Of a stretch of 64,000 bases of DNA, positions 46,683 to 56,324 are shown piece by piece. The number at the start of each line of letters is the position of its first letter. Position 1 is the first letter of the stretch. This stretch comes from Vibrio bathopelagicus (GTDB lineage Bacteria; Pseudomonadota; Gammaproteobacteria; Enterobacterales; Vibrionaceae), in the NCBI RefSeq assembly GCF_014879975.1, contig NZ_CP062500.1, positions 1,736,001 through 1,800,000 on the forward strand, in the 5' to 3' direction. Under the pieces are notes generated by a model. That model was given only the letters and a program-made list of their open reading frames with translations, searched no databases and was not told where the DNA came from. The translations under genes were made by a program, and so were the position numbers.

Positions 46683-47372
46683 CTATTCTTTGTGTGGTAT
46701 ATTTTGTCCCACCTCTTTTAGGTCATCTTCGATAGTCACAGTATCATTATCGCTGGGGACTGTGTTTTTATACAGTTCTTTTTCTTCCTCGACAATTTCG
46801 TCACTTTCGCTAAGTTCTGATTCGCTCTTTTCCGCTTCATTAATAGAGTCATAAACCTCACCAGTTACAATTTCGTCTTCATTATCAGTAACTTGCTCAG
46901 TGGTGTTTGGTGTTTCTTCTTCTGTCTTGTCTTTTACCCAATCACGCAATGTTTCTGCGACGCCTTCAGAAAGAGACTTCAAATTACTGTAATCATCGTC
47001 ATAATCGTCTAAACCATCACGGACGTTAAACTCTTCTGAGAGAAATAATTTACGTAATGCGGCCTTTTTTACGCTTTCTGAAGCCTCTGACACCAATAAT
47101 TGAGCAACAGATAGGTCTTCAGAGGCTTCTGATACCGTATCTTGGGAGTCAACAGCATGAACTTCTTCATCGCTTTCTAAAGCGTCAGTTTCTAAAGACT
47201 GAGGCGCTTCTGCCACAGCAGCGGATGAAAGATCAGTAGACGAAATCTCAGAAGATGAAGAATCGGAGGAAGTAAGTTCTGCATCCTCCAATGTTTGTTC
47301 ATCTTCAAAAGGCTCGTCAGTGGATTCATCAAGCTTTCGTTGAGACCAACGGCTAAAAAAGTTAGTTGCCAT
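46683..47372 (-). CDS. DUF3306 domain protein
   Basis: 229 residues from the ATG at 47372 (MATNFFSRWSQRKLDE); a longer reading upstream overlaps the DUF3305 gene and is rejected. A conserved N-terminal and middle part (SVAQLLVSEASESVKKAALRKLFLSEEFNVRDGLDDYDDDY) is set in a very acidic, Ser/Glu/Asp-rich, probably disordered background. DUF3306 genes almost always accompany FDH genes; the function is unknown. It overlaps the DUF3305 gene by 11 bases. Confidence 0.85.
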   Translation of the reverse strand: MATNFFSRWSQRKLDESTDEPFEDEQTLEDAELTSSDSSSSEISSTDLSSAAVAEAPQSLETDALESDEEVHAVDSQDTVSEASEDLSVAQLLVSEASESVKKAALRKLFLSEEFNVRDGLDDYDDDYSNLKSLSEGVAETLRDWVKDKTEEETPNTTEQVTDNEDEIVTGEVYDSINEAEKSESELSESDEIVEEEKELYKNTVPSDNDTVTIEDDLKEVGQNIPHKE

Positions 47373-47826
47373 TAGATCTACCCGCACCTTTACGTTTCTT
47401 ACGTCTCGCTTCCAATAGCTCGCCATGACGGCCAATAAAGGCTTCCATCCAAGCCTGTACGGGCAAAGGAATGTCGTATGACAGAACTTGATTGTCTCCG
47501 TCCATATACTGCCCTGCAACGGACTGAGAAGCTGTCAGCAATTGAATGACGGGCTTAACACCTGAATCAACGTTATCCATCACTAAGAACAGTTTGGGTT
47601 GTTGGGAGCTTAAATTGAAACGGTAGTCAGTACGCTCGTCTTTGTGTAACTGAAGCAAACAAACGTCTTGGGCGTCATCTTCTGGTGACAGTTCAAACCC
47701 CGTTAATTCCCATTGAGTGGTTACCCAGATACCTGTTTTGATCTCTTTCTCTATTCTTTGGACACCTATTGGCCAAGCTGCTTCTGTTTTTTCATAGTGT
47801 TCTTTGAATTCTTTTATCTCAGACAT
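47362..47826 (-). CDS. DUF3305 domain protein
   Basis: 154 residues, soluble, with WPIGVQRIEKEIKTGIWVTTQWELTGFE near the N-terminus and a basic C-terminus (RRKKRKGAGRSNGN). It is the usual partner of DUF3306 in formate dehydrogenase loci and probably helps enzyme maturation; the basic tail could pair with the acidic DUF3306 protein (inference). Confidence 0.85.
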   Translation of the reverse strand: MSEIKEFKEHYEKTEAAWPIGVQRIEKEIKTGIWVTTQWELTGFELSPEDDAQDVCLLQLHKDERTDYRFNLSSQQPKLFLVMDNVDSGVKPVIQLLTASQSVAGQYMDGDNQVLSYDIPLPVQAWMEAFIGRHGELLEARRKKRKGAGRSNGN

Positions 47827-48182
47827 ACTTCACCCAATTGATTTTCTTTGGTCTGAATGTGCTTAGGACATTTTGTACTTAGCTCAATCATATAAGCGCT
47901 ATAAAGCAATAAACACGCCAATACACGTTAACTTTTACCATCTTACATAATGGCTTTCGTTATTGAGTCGTATCTATAACGGTAGTCGATACACGTAAAT
48001 TCAGACAACTCCACTCGGTGAACTCTCATATTTTGCGCTATTTTAATCGAATGCTTCATGTTTTCCTGAATACCCGTTATTTTGGAATAAGATTTGCTTT
48101 AAGCATGAGTTAAAGAATCGATTAACAAGATCGGCGTTAGACCCTCTTGTTACAACCCTATCTCATTAAGTAGGAAGTGATT
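47827..48182. other. Divergent promoter region between DUF3305 and fdhD
   Basis: No gene seen. It should hold promoters for both directions; no regulatory site that I could confirm. Confidence 0.4.
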
Positions 48183-49007
48183 GTGGTAAAACCAAACATA
48201 ATAAAAACTAGCGAAAACCCACTTCAAACAATCGAAGTTGAAGTGTTTGATGAATATGGTGAGAAGCTAACCAAACAGATCGCTTGCGAACGCCCTCTTA
48301 CCGTAATGTTGAACTGGAAAGAAATCGTAACCCTAATGACGCTCGGCTCACGCCCTGAATCTTTAGTCTTGGGTTATTTGAAGAACCAGAGCTTCCTTTC
48401 TGATCCTGAAGCGGTTGAATCTATCATCATCGATTGGGAAACCAGCTCTGCAGCGGTTATCACCAAAGAAGATACGAGCCAACTTGAGCAAGCGCTTAAG
48501 AAGAAGACAGTAACGTCTGGCTGTGGTCAGGGCACCATGTTTGGTAACGTAATGAAGCAGTTGGAAGATTATCAAGTGCCTCAGACTAAGATTAAGCAAT
48601 CTGAAATTTACACGGCTTTAGAAGCGCTCACTCATTACAACGACACGTACAAGAAAGCTGGCGCGGTACATGGATGCGCTGTTTGCAAAGACGACAAGGT
48701 TCTATCGTTTGTTGAAGATGTAGGCCGACATAACGCGGTTGATACTCTGGCTGGTGAGATGTGGCTTAACAAAGAAGATGGCGCAGATAAGATCTTCTAC
48801 ACCACAGGTCGTCTAACCTCTGAAATGGTCATCAAAGTGGCTCAAATGGGTATTCCTGTTTTGCTATCACGTTCAGGCGTTACACAAATGGGCTTAGACT
48901 TGGCTCAGCAATTTGGCATCACGACCATTGCTCGCGCTAAAGGCCTGCGATTCCAAGTATTCACGGGCGCAGAGAAGATTGAATTCGATGTAAAAGGTGA
49001 ACAGTAA
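48183..49007 (+). CDS. fdhD: Formate dehydrogenase sulfurtransferase FdhD
   Basis: 274 residues from the GTG at 48183, five bases after AGGAAG; the GTG at 48177 overlaps that site. FdhD transfers sulfur from IscS to the molybdenum cofactor before insertion into FdhA. SGCGQGTMFG carries the conserved cysteine of the active-site loop, and AVHGCAVCKDDKVLSFVEDVGRHNAVD is a family signature. Only one Cys is present in the loop where E. coli FdhD has a CxxC pair. Confidence 0.92.
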   Translation: MVKPNIIKTSENPLQTIEVEVFDEYGEKLTKQIACERPLTVMLNWKEIVTLMTLGSRPESLVLGYLKNQSFLSDPEAVESIIIDWETSSAAVITKEDTSQLEQALKKKTVTSGCGQGTMFGNVMKQLEDYQVPQTKIKQSEIYTALEALTHYNDTYKKAGAVHGCAVCKDDKVLSFVEDVGRHNAVDTLAGEMWLNKEDGADKIFYTTGRLTSEMVIKVAQMGIPVLLSRSGVTQMGLDLAQQFGITTIARAKGLRFQVFTGAEKIEFDVKGEQ

Positions 49008-49037
49008 GCTTCAAATAGCGCTTACCTAATTATTAAT

Positions 49038-49063
49038 GGTGCAGTATCAGCTGCACCTTTTTT
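49038..49063 (+). terminator. Terminator after fdhD
   Basis: GGTGCAG and CTGCACC pair around TATCAG and run into six T. Confidence 0.9.
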
Positions 49064-49368
49064 ATGCTCTTCAGTTTCTATCCAAATTTAGTTTCTAATC
49101 AAATATCCCCCACTAATTTTTTAAAAAGCCGATAGTTTGGTCATGTCTTGAGCGGCTTTCCCTGTCGTAAATTATCTCGATATTTTTGTTCAGAAAACCT
49201 AAACGTTAATTTCAAAATAACTGGATATACGAAACGTTAACAATTCTTTATCTTGTGCTCCGTGAACAGAACGAAGCACGCACCAAACGTGCTGCTTAGC
49301 GAAAGTTTCACTTCTTTGAATGCTCACATCAAAGAAAACAAATAAAAAACAAAGAATTGGATAACAAT
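49064..49368. promoter_or_regulatory. Upstream region of the buf-like operon
   Basis: No gene seen. AAACGTTAA occurs twice in direct orientation (49201-49209 and 49232-49240), 31 bases apart, about three helical turns. This could be a regulator or alternative sigma-factor site for the operon; no known consensus matched. Confidence 0.4.
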
Positions 49369-50322
49369 ATGAAACAGCCATTAAAAGCACTCGCGTTAGC
49401 GCTCGGATTGACGCTAGCAGCAAATAGTTATGCCATCGAAGTAAAGCCTGTTGATACAGATTTCACACTTCAGATACTCGGTTCGGGTGGTCCTATCTCA
49501 GATGACTTACGCGCATCATCTGGAGAGATCATTTGGTGGAAAGGCAAGTCACGTATCATGATCGATGCTGGCGGCGGTGTTTATCTCCGTTTTGGTCAAG
49601 CAGGAGCGAAGCTCGAAGACCTTGACTTCATGGGTATCACTCACTTCCACACAGACCATGTGAATGATCTACCTGCACTTCTTAAAGGTGGTTATTTCTT
49701 CGACCGAGATAGACCACTTGAAATTGCTGGTCCAACAGCAGGTTCTGCATTCCCTAGCCTCAACGGTTATTTCGAAGCGAATTTTGACCCTGACCATGGC
49801 GCATATGCTTACCTTGCTGGCTTATACGATGGAACCGATGGCTTATTCCCAGTCAATCTTACCGATGTTGACTACCAATCCGCAGTGCCAACCGTCGTTT
49901 ACGAAAAAGATGGTTTAAAGATCACTGCTCTGGGTATTCCTCATGGTGACGTTCCATGCCTCGCTTACCGAATTGAAAGTGAAGAAGGCGTGATGGTGAT
50001 TTCAGCCGACCAAAACGGTAGCAACCCTGCTTTCTTAGACTTCGCTCGTGGCGCTGACATCATGATGATGCCAATGGCGATTCATGAACAAGCCGATGGT
50101 GTCTCTTCATTCATGCACGCGAAACCTTCAGTTATCGGCAAAATTGCCCAAGAAATTAATCCAAAAATGTTGGTGCTTAATCACTGGATGGGTTTAGGAC
50201 TCAAGCTTAAGTCTGAATCAGTGAAGATTGTGCGTGAATACTACGATGGGCCAATCATGTCTGGTCGCGACCTTGCGAGCTTCCCTATGTCTGCTGTAAA
50301 GGATCAAGAAAATGAACAATAA
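49369..50322 (+). CDS. Secreted MBL-fold metallohydrolase
   Basis: 317 residues from the ATG at 49369, with a signal peptide ending ANSYA before IEVKPVD. The metal motif THFHTDHVNDL and later His/Asp residues (IPHGDVPCLAYR, ISADQNG, LNHWMG) mark a metallo-beta-lactamase-fold hydrolase of the RNase Z/arylsulfatase-like branch. The substrate is unknown. The stop overlaps the start of the precursor peptide gene by 11 bases, so it is the first gene of the buf-like operon; its role there is not described as far as I know. Confidence 0.82.
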   Translation: MKQPLKALALALGLTLAANSYAIEVKPVDTDFTLQILGSGGPISDDLRASSGEIIWWKGKSRIMIDAGGGVYLRFGQAGAKLEDLDFMGITHFHTDHVNDLPALLKGGYFFDRDRPLEIAGPTAGSAFPSLNGYFEANFDPDHGAYAYLAGLYDGTDGLFPVNLTDVDYQSAVPTVVYEKDGLKITALGIPHGDVPCLAYRIESEEGVMVISADQNGSNPAFLDFARGADIMMMPMAIHEQADGVSSFMHAKPSVIGKIAQEINPKMLVLNHWMGLGLKLKSESVKIVREYYDGPIMSGRDLASFPMSAVKDQENEQ

Positions 50323-50626
50323 AATCGCATTATCAATCGCTCTTACCTCAGCGATAAGTCTTCATTCTGCAATGGCTTTTGCCGATGCTCCAGCAGAAGC
50401 CCCCGTTGAAGCCAAAGCATCGTCTGGTCACGGTGGTAAATGTGCCGCAGGTAAGTGTGGTACTGAGAAGCGCTTTGAAAAAACAGAGCTCACTACCAAC
50501 CCACAAGACCGTTTAGTACGTGCTCGTGATGGTAAATGTGGTCTAACCGGCGAAGGCACATCACCAAGTAAAGAACGCATGATCTTGGTGAATAGCAAGG
50601 TAACCGGTGGTGTATGTGGCCAGTAG
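50312..50626 (+). CDS. bufA: Bufferin/oxazolin-type RiPP precursor peptide
   Basis: 104 residues. A signal peptide (cleaved after AMAFA) leads to a mature part of about 80 residues with only four cysteines: Cys44 (GGKC), Cys49 (AGKCG), Cys76 (DGKCG) and Cys102 (GGVCG). The xGKCG context resembles the EGKCG sites that MNIO enzymes convert to thiooxazoles in HvfA and BufA2 peptides, which then chelate copper. A likely product is a periplasmic copper-binding peptide. It overlaps the MNIO gene by 13 bases. The number of modified Cys here cannot be told from sequence. Confidence 0.8.
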   Translation: MNNKIALSIALTSAISLHSAMAFADAPAEAPVEAKASSGHGGKCAAGKCGTEKRFEKTELTTNPQDRLVRARDGKCGLTGEGTSPSKERMILVNSKVTGGVCGQ

Positions 50627-51627
50627 AAACCTATAAAGCCAAAGGCTCGTCATCGAGTGACGCTCATTCGTCAAGTAATAGAGCGCTAAACAACCGAGCT
50701 TCAAGAGACAGAACTTCAAAAAATAGAGAGTTAATCCCTAACGTGCGAACCATTCAAAATACAGACAAAGGCATTGGGTTGCGAAGTGAGCATATTGAAT
50801 TGCTCGCTTGCTCCCCTAAGCACCCTGATATTGATTTTTTAGAGTTGGCTCCTGAAAACTGGATGAGCATAGGCGGACTTAAGCGCGAACAACTACAGGA
50901 TATAGCGAAGCAATACCCTTTGATCGCACACGGTTTAAGCTTATCCATTGGAGATTGTCAGCCTCTTAATACCAAGTTTGTACGTCAAGTTGGTCAGTTT
51001 CTCGATGATTTGAATATCGAAGTGTATAGCGAACACTTGAGCTTCTCTCGCGATAGCCAAGGGTATCTCTATGAACTGTTACCCGTGCCACGTCGAGCTG
51101 AAAACCTTGGCTACTTGGCTGACAGGATCATGCAAGTCCAAGACATCATTCAACGTCCTCTAGTGATGGAGAACATCTCCTATTATCACGATTACGGAGA
51201 CGAGATGCCTGAGGGTGAGTTTATCAGTGAAATAGCAAGTCGCAGTGGCTGCGAGTTGTTGGTCGACATAAACAATCTCTACGTTAATAGCCAAAACCAT
51301 CACTTTGATGCGGTAGAGATGCTTAAAGCGTTACCAAGTGAAGCCATTCGTTATTACCACATTGCAGGGCATTTAGTGGAGAGTGACAAATCGGTTGAAA
51401 GTAACAGCTCGCTACTTGATACCCATGGTATGGAGGTGCAGCAAGCTGTGATTGACTTGGCGAGGTATACCTTCTCTCTCCATGGCAGTAAACCGTTATT
51501 GCTAGAGAGAGACAACAACGTACCGCCTTTGGTTGTACTCACTGAGGAGTTGCGAACTATACACAGTCAAGTGTTGGACGCCGGTGTTGTTCATCGACCT
51601 TCAAATCAGGAGTTGGTGTATGCATAA
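50614..51627 (+). CDS. bufB: DUF692 multinuclear iron oxidase (MNIO), BufB/HvfB-like
   Basis: 337 residues. The DUF692 TIM-barrel starts near residue 53 (GIGLRSEHIELL), with PDIDFLELAPENWMS, YSEHLSFSRD, LVMENISYY and LLVDINNLYVNSQNHHFD, which hold the His, Glu, Asp and Asn ligands of the iron site. MNIO enzymes oxidise Cys side chains of partner peptides. The first 50 residues are a Ser/Asn/Arg-rich extension unusual for the family. It is coupled to the precursor gene upstream and to bufC by an ATGCATAA overlap. Confidence 0.88.
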   Translation: MWPVETYKAKGSSSSDAHSSSNRALNNRASRDRTSKNRELIPNVRTIQNTDKGIGLRSEHIELLACSPKHPDIDFLELAPENWMSIGGLKREQLQDIAKQYPLIAHGLSLSIGDCQPLNTKFVRQVGQFLDDLNIEVYSEHLSFSRDSQGYLYELLPVPRRAENLGYLADRIMQVQDIIQRPLVMENISYYHDYGDEMPEGEFISEIASRSGCELLVDINNLYVNSQNHHFDAVEMLKALPSEAIRYYHIAGHLVESDKSVESNSSLLDTHGMEVQQAVIDLARYTFSLHGSKPLLLERDNNVPPLVVLTEELRTIHSQVLDAGVVHRPSNQELVYA

Positions 51628-52384
51628 CCCGCCAAGCATGATGATGACGCAAACAGAGGCCTTGACCGCCTTAATACGCTCCCCTCTAGAAGACAATTCA
51701 CTGTGTCGTTACAGCGAGTTTATTAGAGATAACGTGTTCAGTGTGTTGAACAACACTTTCCCGTTGTTTTGTCAGCAAGTCGACCAAGACCAATTATTGA
51801 TGTTGGTTGATGAGTTCGTCGTTGTGCATTACGCATCAGAGCCGGAGTTTCATCATATTGCGACCGAGTTTGTGAGTTTCATTCAACGTCGAACTCAGCC
51901 AATAGACAACTCTAGTTTAATTGCGGGTTACGAGCTTACTTCCGATCAATTAGCGGTATTGGAATACGAATGGTGCGCGTTCGGCGTTGAAATCGACTCA
52001 ACAAAACAAGCGTCGCGTTTGGGTCGGGCTGATGAGCTTCTCGGGGAGGAAGAGCATCAGAAATTGCGCGTATTACTGAATGAGACAATGAAACTCGTGC
52101 AGGTGCCTTTCCTTGTCCATGGTGAGTCACTGACGTTTTTAACACAAAGGCGTCACCCCGTTTATTACGCGATTTACCGAGATTCAGGCCAACGCGTTAA
52201 CACATTAAAACTAAGAGAAATAGATGTGGCGATCATTCAAATGATTCAGCTACAACCAAATCAAACTCTCGCCAATATTAAAGAAAAGATAGCTCAACAG
52301 TTGGCAAGATTTGAGTTTATTAATTGGGTTGAACATTTCACAGCAGTTGAATTGCTTTGTGTTCACTCTTTAGGAGAAAAATAA
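51620..52384 (+). CDS. bufC: DUF2063 partner protein, BufC/HvfC-like
   Basis: 254 residues from the ATG at 51620. The N-terminal DUF2063 domain (CRYSEFIRDNVFSVLNNTFPLFCQQV) is followed by a second domain with a winged-helix-like end (IQMIQLQPNQTLANIKEKIAQQLA). In bufferin and oxazolin pathways this protein forms a complex with the MNIO enzyme and presents the precursor. It was once annotated as DNA-binding. The stop overlaps the DoxX gene by one base. Confidence 0.86.
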   Translation: MHNPPSMMMTQTEALTALIRSPLEDNSLCRYSEFIRDNVFSVLNNTFPLFCQQVDQDQLLMLVDEFVVVHYASEPEFHHIATEFVSFIQRRTQPIDNSSLIAGYELTSDQLAVLEYEWCAFGVEIDSTKQASRLGRADELLGEEEHQKLRVLLNETMKLVQVPFLVHGESLTFLTQRRHPVYYAIYRDSGQRVNTLKLREIDVAIIQMIQLQPNQTLANIKEKIAQQLARFEFINWVEHFTAVELLCVHSLGEK

Positions 52385-52992
52385 TGATTAAGTCAGCACT
52401 CAATTGGTTCGATTCAATCTTCGAAAAATGTAAAAAATTCGATTACCTAGTCCTTCTTTCCGTTCGTTTGTATCTGATTCCAGTGATTTTCGTCGGTGCC
52501 CGCTCAAAAGTCTTGGGGTTCGCAGGCACGGTTGCTTGGTTTGGTGCGTCAACTGCAGATGGTGGACTTAACCTTCCCTTCCCTGAGTTATTGGCGTTTC
52601 TTGCAGCCGCAACGGAAGTACTAGGGTGTATTTGTATCGCATTAGGTCTTTTCACTCGTGTGATTTCTATTCCTATGATTTTCATGATGAGTGTTGCAAG
52701 TGCGATGGTTCACTGGAAACACGGTTGGGACGCTATTGCTACTGGTGGCATGGAATCAACCATTCGTTTAAATGGTTTTATCGAGTGGTTGTCCGTTAAC
52801 TTCCCAGGCCGCTATAACTACATTACCGAACTGGGTGACCCGGTAATGCTGAATAACGGCATGGAATTCGCCGGAACTTACTTTGTCATGCTACTTGTAC
52901 TGTTGGTTTACGGCGGTGGTCGCTACGTGAGCGTGGATTACTGGCTACGTAAACGCTTTGCAAACAAACAAACTAAAGCTCTTCGCTGGTAA
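52384..52992 (+). CDS. bufD: DoxX-family membrane protein of the buf-like operon
   Basis: 202 residues from the ATG at 52384 (MIKSALNWF), with four membrane helices and the DoxX pattern (LRLYLIPVIFVGARSKVLGF, ATEVLGCICIALGLFTR, MMSVASAMVHWKHGW). DoxX proteins are the usual fourth gene of BufABC/HvfABC clusters. The role is unknown, perhaps redox or membrane handling of the product. Confidence 0.84.
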   Translation: MIKSALNWFDSIFEKCKKFDYLVLLSVRLYLIPVIFVGARSKVLGFAGTVAWFGASTADGGLNLPFPELLAFLAAATEVLGCICIALGLFTRVISIPMIFMMSVASAMVHWKHGWDAIATGGMESTIRLNGFIEWLSVNFPGRYNYITELGDPVMLNNGMEFAGTYFVMLLVLLVYGGGRYVSVDYWLRKRFANKQTKALRW

Positions 52993-53147
52993 CTGATTTC
53001 TTCAAGCTTAATTTAAATATCAACACCTCAATTCAAAGGCGATAAACGCATTTTGAGTTGAGTAAATCACTTCTAATTAGTTATCTCTAATTACCATCTT
53101 ATAATCTCTAATCTCACCCGTCACATTGGTGGCGGGAAGGAGTTTCT

Positions 53148-54764
53148 ATGCTTACAGATGTCGTCGATCTGTCGCGGTTTCAATTCGCAAGTACCGCTCT
53201 CTATCATTTTATATTTGTTCCCCTAACCATTGGTCTCTCGGTTTTACTCGCCGTGATGGAATCATTGTATGTAATGACCAACAAAACTATCTACAAGGAC
53301 ATGACCAAGTTTTGGGGTAAATTATTCGGTATCAACTTCGCCATCGGTGTTGCTACTGGTTTAACGATGGAATTCCAGTTTGGTACTAACTGGGCTTATT
53401 ACTCCCATTATGTGGGCGACATATTTGGCGCCCCACTCGCTATTGAAGCGCTTGTTGCGTTTTTCTTAGAGTCGACCCTCGTCGGGATGTTCTTCTTTGG
53501 TTGGGACAAGCTTTCAAAGCGTCAACACTTGTCTGTAACGTGGTTGACGGCCTTAGGTTCAAATTTCTCCGGTTTATGGATCTTAATGGCCAATGGCTGG
53601 ATGCAAAACCCGGTTGGCGCAGAGTTTAATTTCCAAACCATGCGTATGGAGATGACTGATTTTATCGAAGTTATCTTTAACCCTGTAACCCAAGTGAAGT
53701 TCGTTCATACGGTTGCGGCTGGTTACACAACGGGTGCGTTATTTATCATGGGGATCAGCGCCTACTACATGCTGAAAGGACGAGACTTACCATTTGCTCG
53801 TCGTTCATTTGCAGTAGCGAGTGCATTTGGCATGGCTGCCATCGTCTCTACCGTGATGCTTGGCGATGAATCTGGTTATGAACTTGGTGATGTGCAACAA
53901 GTGAAATTGGCTGCTATCGAAGCAGAATGGCACACAGAGGAAGCTCCAGCTTCATTCACGTTGTTTGGTTTCCCTAATCAAGAAACAATGGAGACGGACT
54001 ACGCAATTAAGATCCCATATGTGATGGGTATTATCGCAACGCGTTCCCTGGATACGCCAGTCATCGGTATTCATGATCTACTAGCAAAAAATGAAGAGCG
54101 TGTTCGAAACGGTATCTTAGCGTATGGATTGTTAGAGAAACTCCGTTCTGGTGACAAGTCCCAGCAAAATATCGATGAGTTTGAAACGGTTAAGCACGAT
54201 TTGGGCTATGGACTGTTAGTTAAGAAATACAGTGACACCGTTGTAGACGCGACAGAGCAACAGATCAAACAGGCGGCTAAAGATACTATCCCAACGGTTG
54301 CCCCATTGTTCTGGAGCTTCCGCCTTATGGTCGTGTGCGGCGTATTGATATTCGCAATAATCGGTCTTTCTTTTGTCCAAATTTGCCGTCGTAAAATTGG
54401 TACCAGTCGCTGGTTACTGAAAGCGACAGTATGTGCGATCCCACTGCCTTGGATTGCATGTGAAGCGGGTTGGTTTGTGGCTGAGTATGGTCGTCAACCC
54501 TGGGCTATCGGCGAAATCCTTCCAGTAAACATGGCGGCTTCTAACCTACCCGCTTCGAGTTTGTGGATCTCTATCGGGTTAGTTTACGTGCTTTATACGT
54601 TCTTCCTGATTGTCGAAATGTTCTTGATGGTTAAATTCGCAAAACTGGGACCAAGCGCTTTGAAAACGGGTCGTTACCATCATGAACAATCAAACAACGA
54701 ACTAGCTTCTTCAGAAACTAAAAATAGACAGAATCAACTAGATAAATCTATTGATCTTCATTAA
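53148..54764 (+). CDS. cydA: Cytochrome bd quinol oxidase subunit I
   Basis: 538 residues, nine membrane helices. His20 corresponds to the haem b595 ligand; the quinol loop is of the long, E. coli-like type (about residues 255-385), and the GRQPW motif follows it ([11 protein letters not shown]). It reduces oxygen at low tension without copper and without proton pumping. AAGGAG precedes the ATG, and TATAAT about 50 bases upstream is a possible -10 element. Confidence 0.94.
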   Translation: MLTDVVDLSRFQFASTALYHFIFVPLTIGLSVLLAVMESLYVMTNKTIYKDMTKFWGKLFGINFAIGVATGLTMEFQFGTNWAYYSHYVGDIFGAPLAIEALVAFFLESTLVGMFFFGWDKLSKRQHLSVTWLTALGSNFSGLWILMANGWMQNPVGAEFNFQTMRMEMTDFIEVIFNPVTQVKFVHTVAAGYTTGALFIMGISAYYMLKGRDLPFARRSFAVASAFGMAAIVSTVMLGDESGYELGDVQQVKLAAIEAEWHTEEAPASFTLFGFPNQETMETDYAIKIPYVMGIIATRSLDTPVIGIHDLLAKNEERVRNGILAYGLLEKLRSGDKSQQNIDEFETVKHDLGYGLLVKKYSDTVVDATEQQIKQAAKDTIPTVAPLFWSFRLMVVCGVLIFAIIGLSFVQICRRKIGTSRWLLKATVCAIPLPWIACEAGWFVAEYGRQPWAIGEILPVNMAASNLPASSLWISIGLVYVLYTFFLIVEMFLMVKFAKLGPSALKTGRYHHEQSNNELASSETKNRQNQLDKSIDLH

Positions 54765-54773
54765 GGAATTCAG

Positions 54774-55910
54774 ATGTTTGATTATGAAAATCTTCGCCTG
54801 TTCACGTGGGCTATTATTGGGGTGTTGTTGATCGGTTTTATTATTACCGACGGCTTCGACATGGGTGTTGCAGCGTTACTGCCAGTGTTAGGAAAATCCG
54901 AAGTAGATCGCCGAGTCATGATTAACTCGATTGCGCCTCACTGGGATGGAAACCAGGTATGGTTGGTGACAGCCGGTGGTGCAATTCTAGCAATATGGCC
55001 AGCCGTTTATGCGGCAGCGTTTTCCGGGTTTTATTTAGCAATGATATTGGTTCTAGCGACATTATGGTTAAGACCGCTAGGTATGGAGTATCGAGCTAAA
55101 ATAGATAATCCAAAATGGAAAAAGGCTTGTGATACCGCATTAATCGTAAGCGGCTCTATTCCACCGGTTATCTTTGGTGTTGGCTTCGGTAACTTGTTAA
55201 TTGGTGTTCCGTTCGAATTTAACGAACTGTTAATGATGACATACCACGGTGGTTTCTGGGATCTATTAACCCCCTTCCCAATACTCTGTGGTTTGGTGAG
55301 CTTAGCAATGGTCATCACGCAAGGTGCTGCGTTCTTACAAATGAAAACGACGGGTGATCTAAAGTTACGAGCACAAAGAGTTATCGTATGTATGGCATTT
55401 GTGAGCGCTGGACTATTTGCGGCTGGCGGCTTATTTGCTTACACATTACCGGGCTATCTCATTACAAGCCCTATCGTAACTGATGCCGTTTCTAACCCAT
55501 TGCTGAAGCATGTCGTAAAATTTGATGACTTGCTGCTACATAACTACGAAACCCACCCGTTACTATGGGTTATTCCTGCCCTTGGTGTCATCGGAATGCT
55601 GGGTTGTGTATTGATGACACGACTTAATCGTGCAGGGTTCGCCTTCGTATCTTCAAGCTTATCGCTGGCGTGTATTGTCCTGACTGCAGGCGTTGCTTTG
55701 TTCCCGATGATCATGCCGTCTAGCTTGATCCCTTCACACAGTTTAACGCTGTGGGATGGAACATCGAGCCAATTAACACTGAGTATTATCTCTGTTGTCG
55801 CAGTTATCGTAGTGCCAATTATTTTAGGTTACACAACATGGTGTTACTACAAAATGTTCGGCCGAATAGACAGTCAATACATTCACGATAACAGCTCGTC
55901 TCTGTATTAA
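54774..55910 (+). CDS. cydB: Cytochrome bd quinol oxidase subunit II
   Basis: 378 residues, eight membrane helices (WAIIGVLLIGFIITDGFDMGV at the N-terminus, HWDGNQVWLVTAGGAI). It partners CydA. It starts nine bases after the cydA stop, behind AAGGAA. Confidence 0.94.
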   Translation: MFDYENLRLFTWAIIGVLLIGFIITDGFDMGVAALLPVLGKSEVDRRVMINSIAPHWDGNQVWLVTAGGAILAIWPAVYAAAFSGFYLAMILVLATLWLRPLGMEYRAKIDNPKWKKACDTALIVSGSIPPVIFGVGFGNLLIGVPFEFNELLMMTYHGGFWDLLTPFPILCGLVSLAMVITQGAAFLQMKTTGDLKLRAQRVIVCMAFVSAGLFAAGGLFAYTLPGYLITSPIVTDAVSNPLLKHVVKFDDLLLHNYETHPLLWVIPALGVIGMLGCVLMTRLNRAGFAFVSSSLSLACIVLTAGVALFPMIMPSSLIPSHSLTLWDGTSSQLTLSIISVVAVIVVPIILGYTTWCYYKMFGRIDSQYIHDNSSSLY

Positions 55911-55936
55911 TTAAAGATGAAATAGGAGGATAACCT

Positions 55937-56041
55937 ATGTGGTATTTATGTTGGGTGTTAGGCGTATTGCTAGCAAGTGCGTTTGGAATTATTAATGCGC
56001 TTTGGCTAGAACACACTGATTTTCTCGATCCAAAAGACTAG
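55937..56041 (+). CDS. cydX: Small cytochrome bd subunit CydX
   Basis: 34 residues, MWYLCWVLGVLLASAFGII then NALWLEHTDFLDPKD, a single helix closely like E. coli CydX (MWYFAWILGTLLACSFGV). It stabilises the haem groups of CydAB. A strong AGGAGG lies seven bases upstream. Confidence 0.92.
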   Translation: MWYLCWVLGVLLASAFGIINALWLEHTDFLDPKD

Positions 56042-56098
56042 CACTGACCTGCGATGACTTTTAATGCTCCATTTGAGCCATCGCAGGATTCACAATTT

Positions 56099-56133
56099 AA
56101 AAGCCTTCACTAAACGTTGTGAGGGCTTTTTAT
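56099..56133 (+). terminator. Terminator after cydX
   Basis: AAAAGCCTTCAC and GTGAGGGCTTTTT pair with one mismatch and run into a T-rich tail. Confidence 0.82.
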
Positions 56134-56324
56134 TTATCTAATCGTAACTAAGAAATACTGGTTGATATTTCATTCAAACAAATGGCCCATAGTGACTTTT
56201 ACTGTAATTGAATCTTGCTTTAATAACCTCATAAGCTATTAGTTACATATCCATCATTTGAATATATCGATTAATTATAAAACATAGATGGATATGAAAC
56301 GTCATCGGCTAAAGGGAGTTAACC

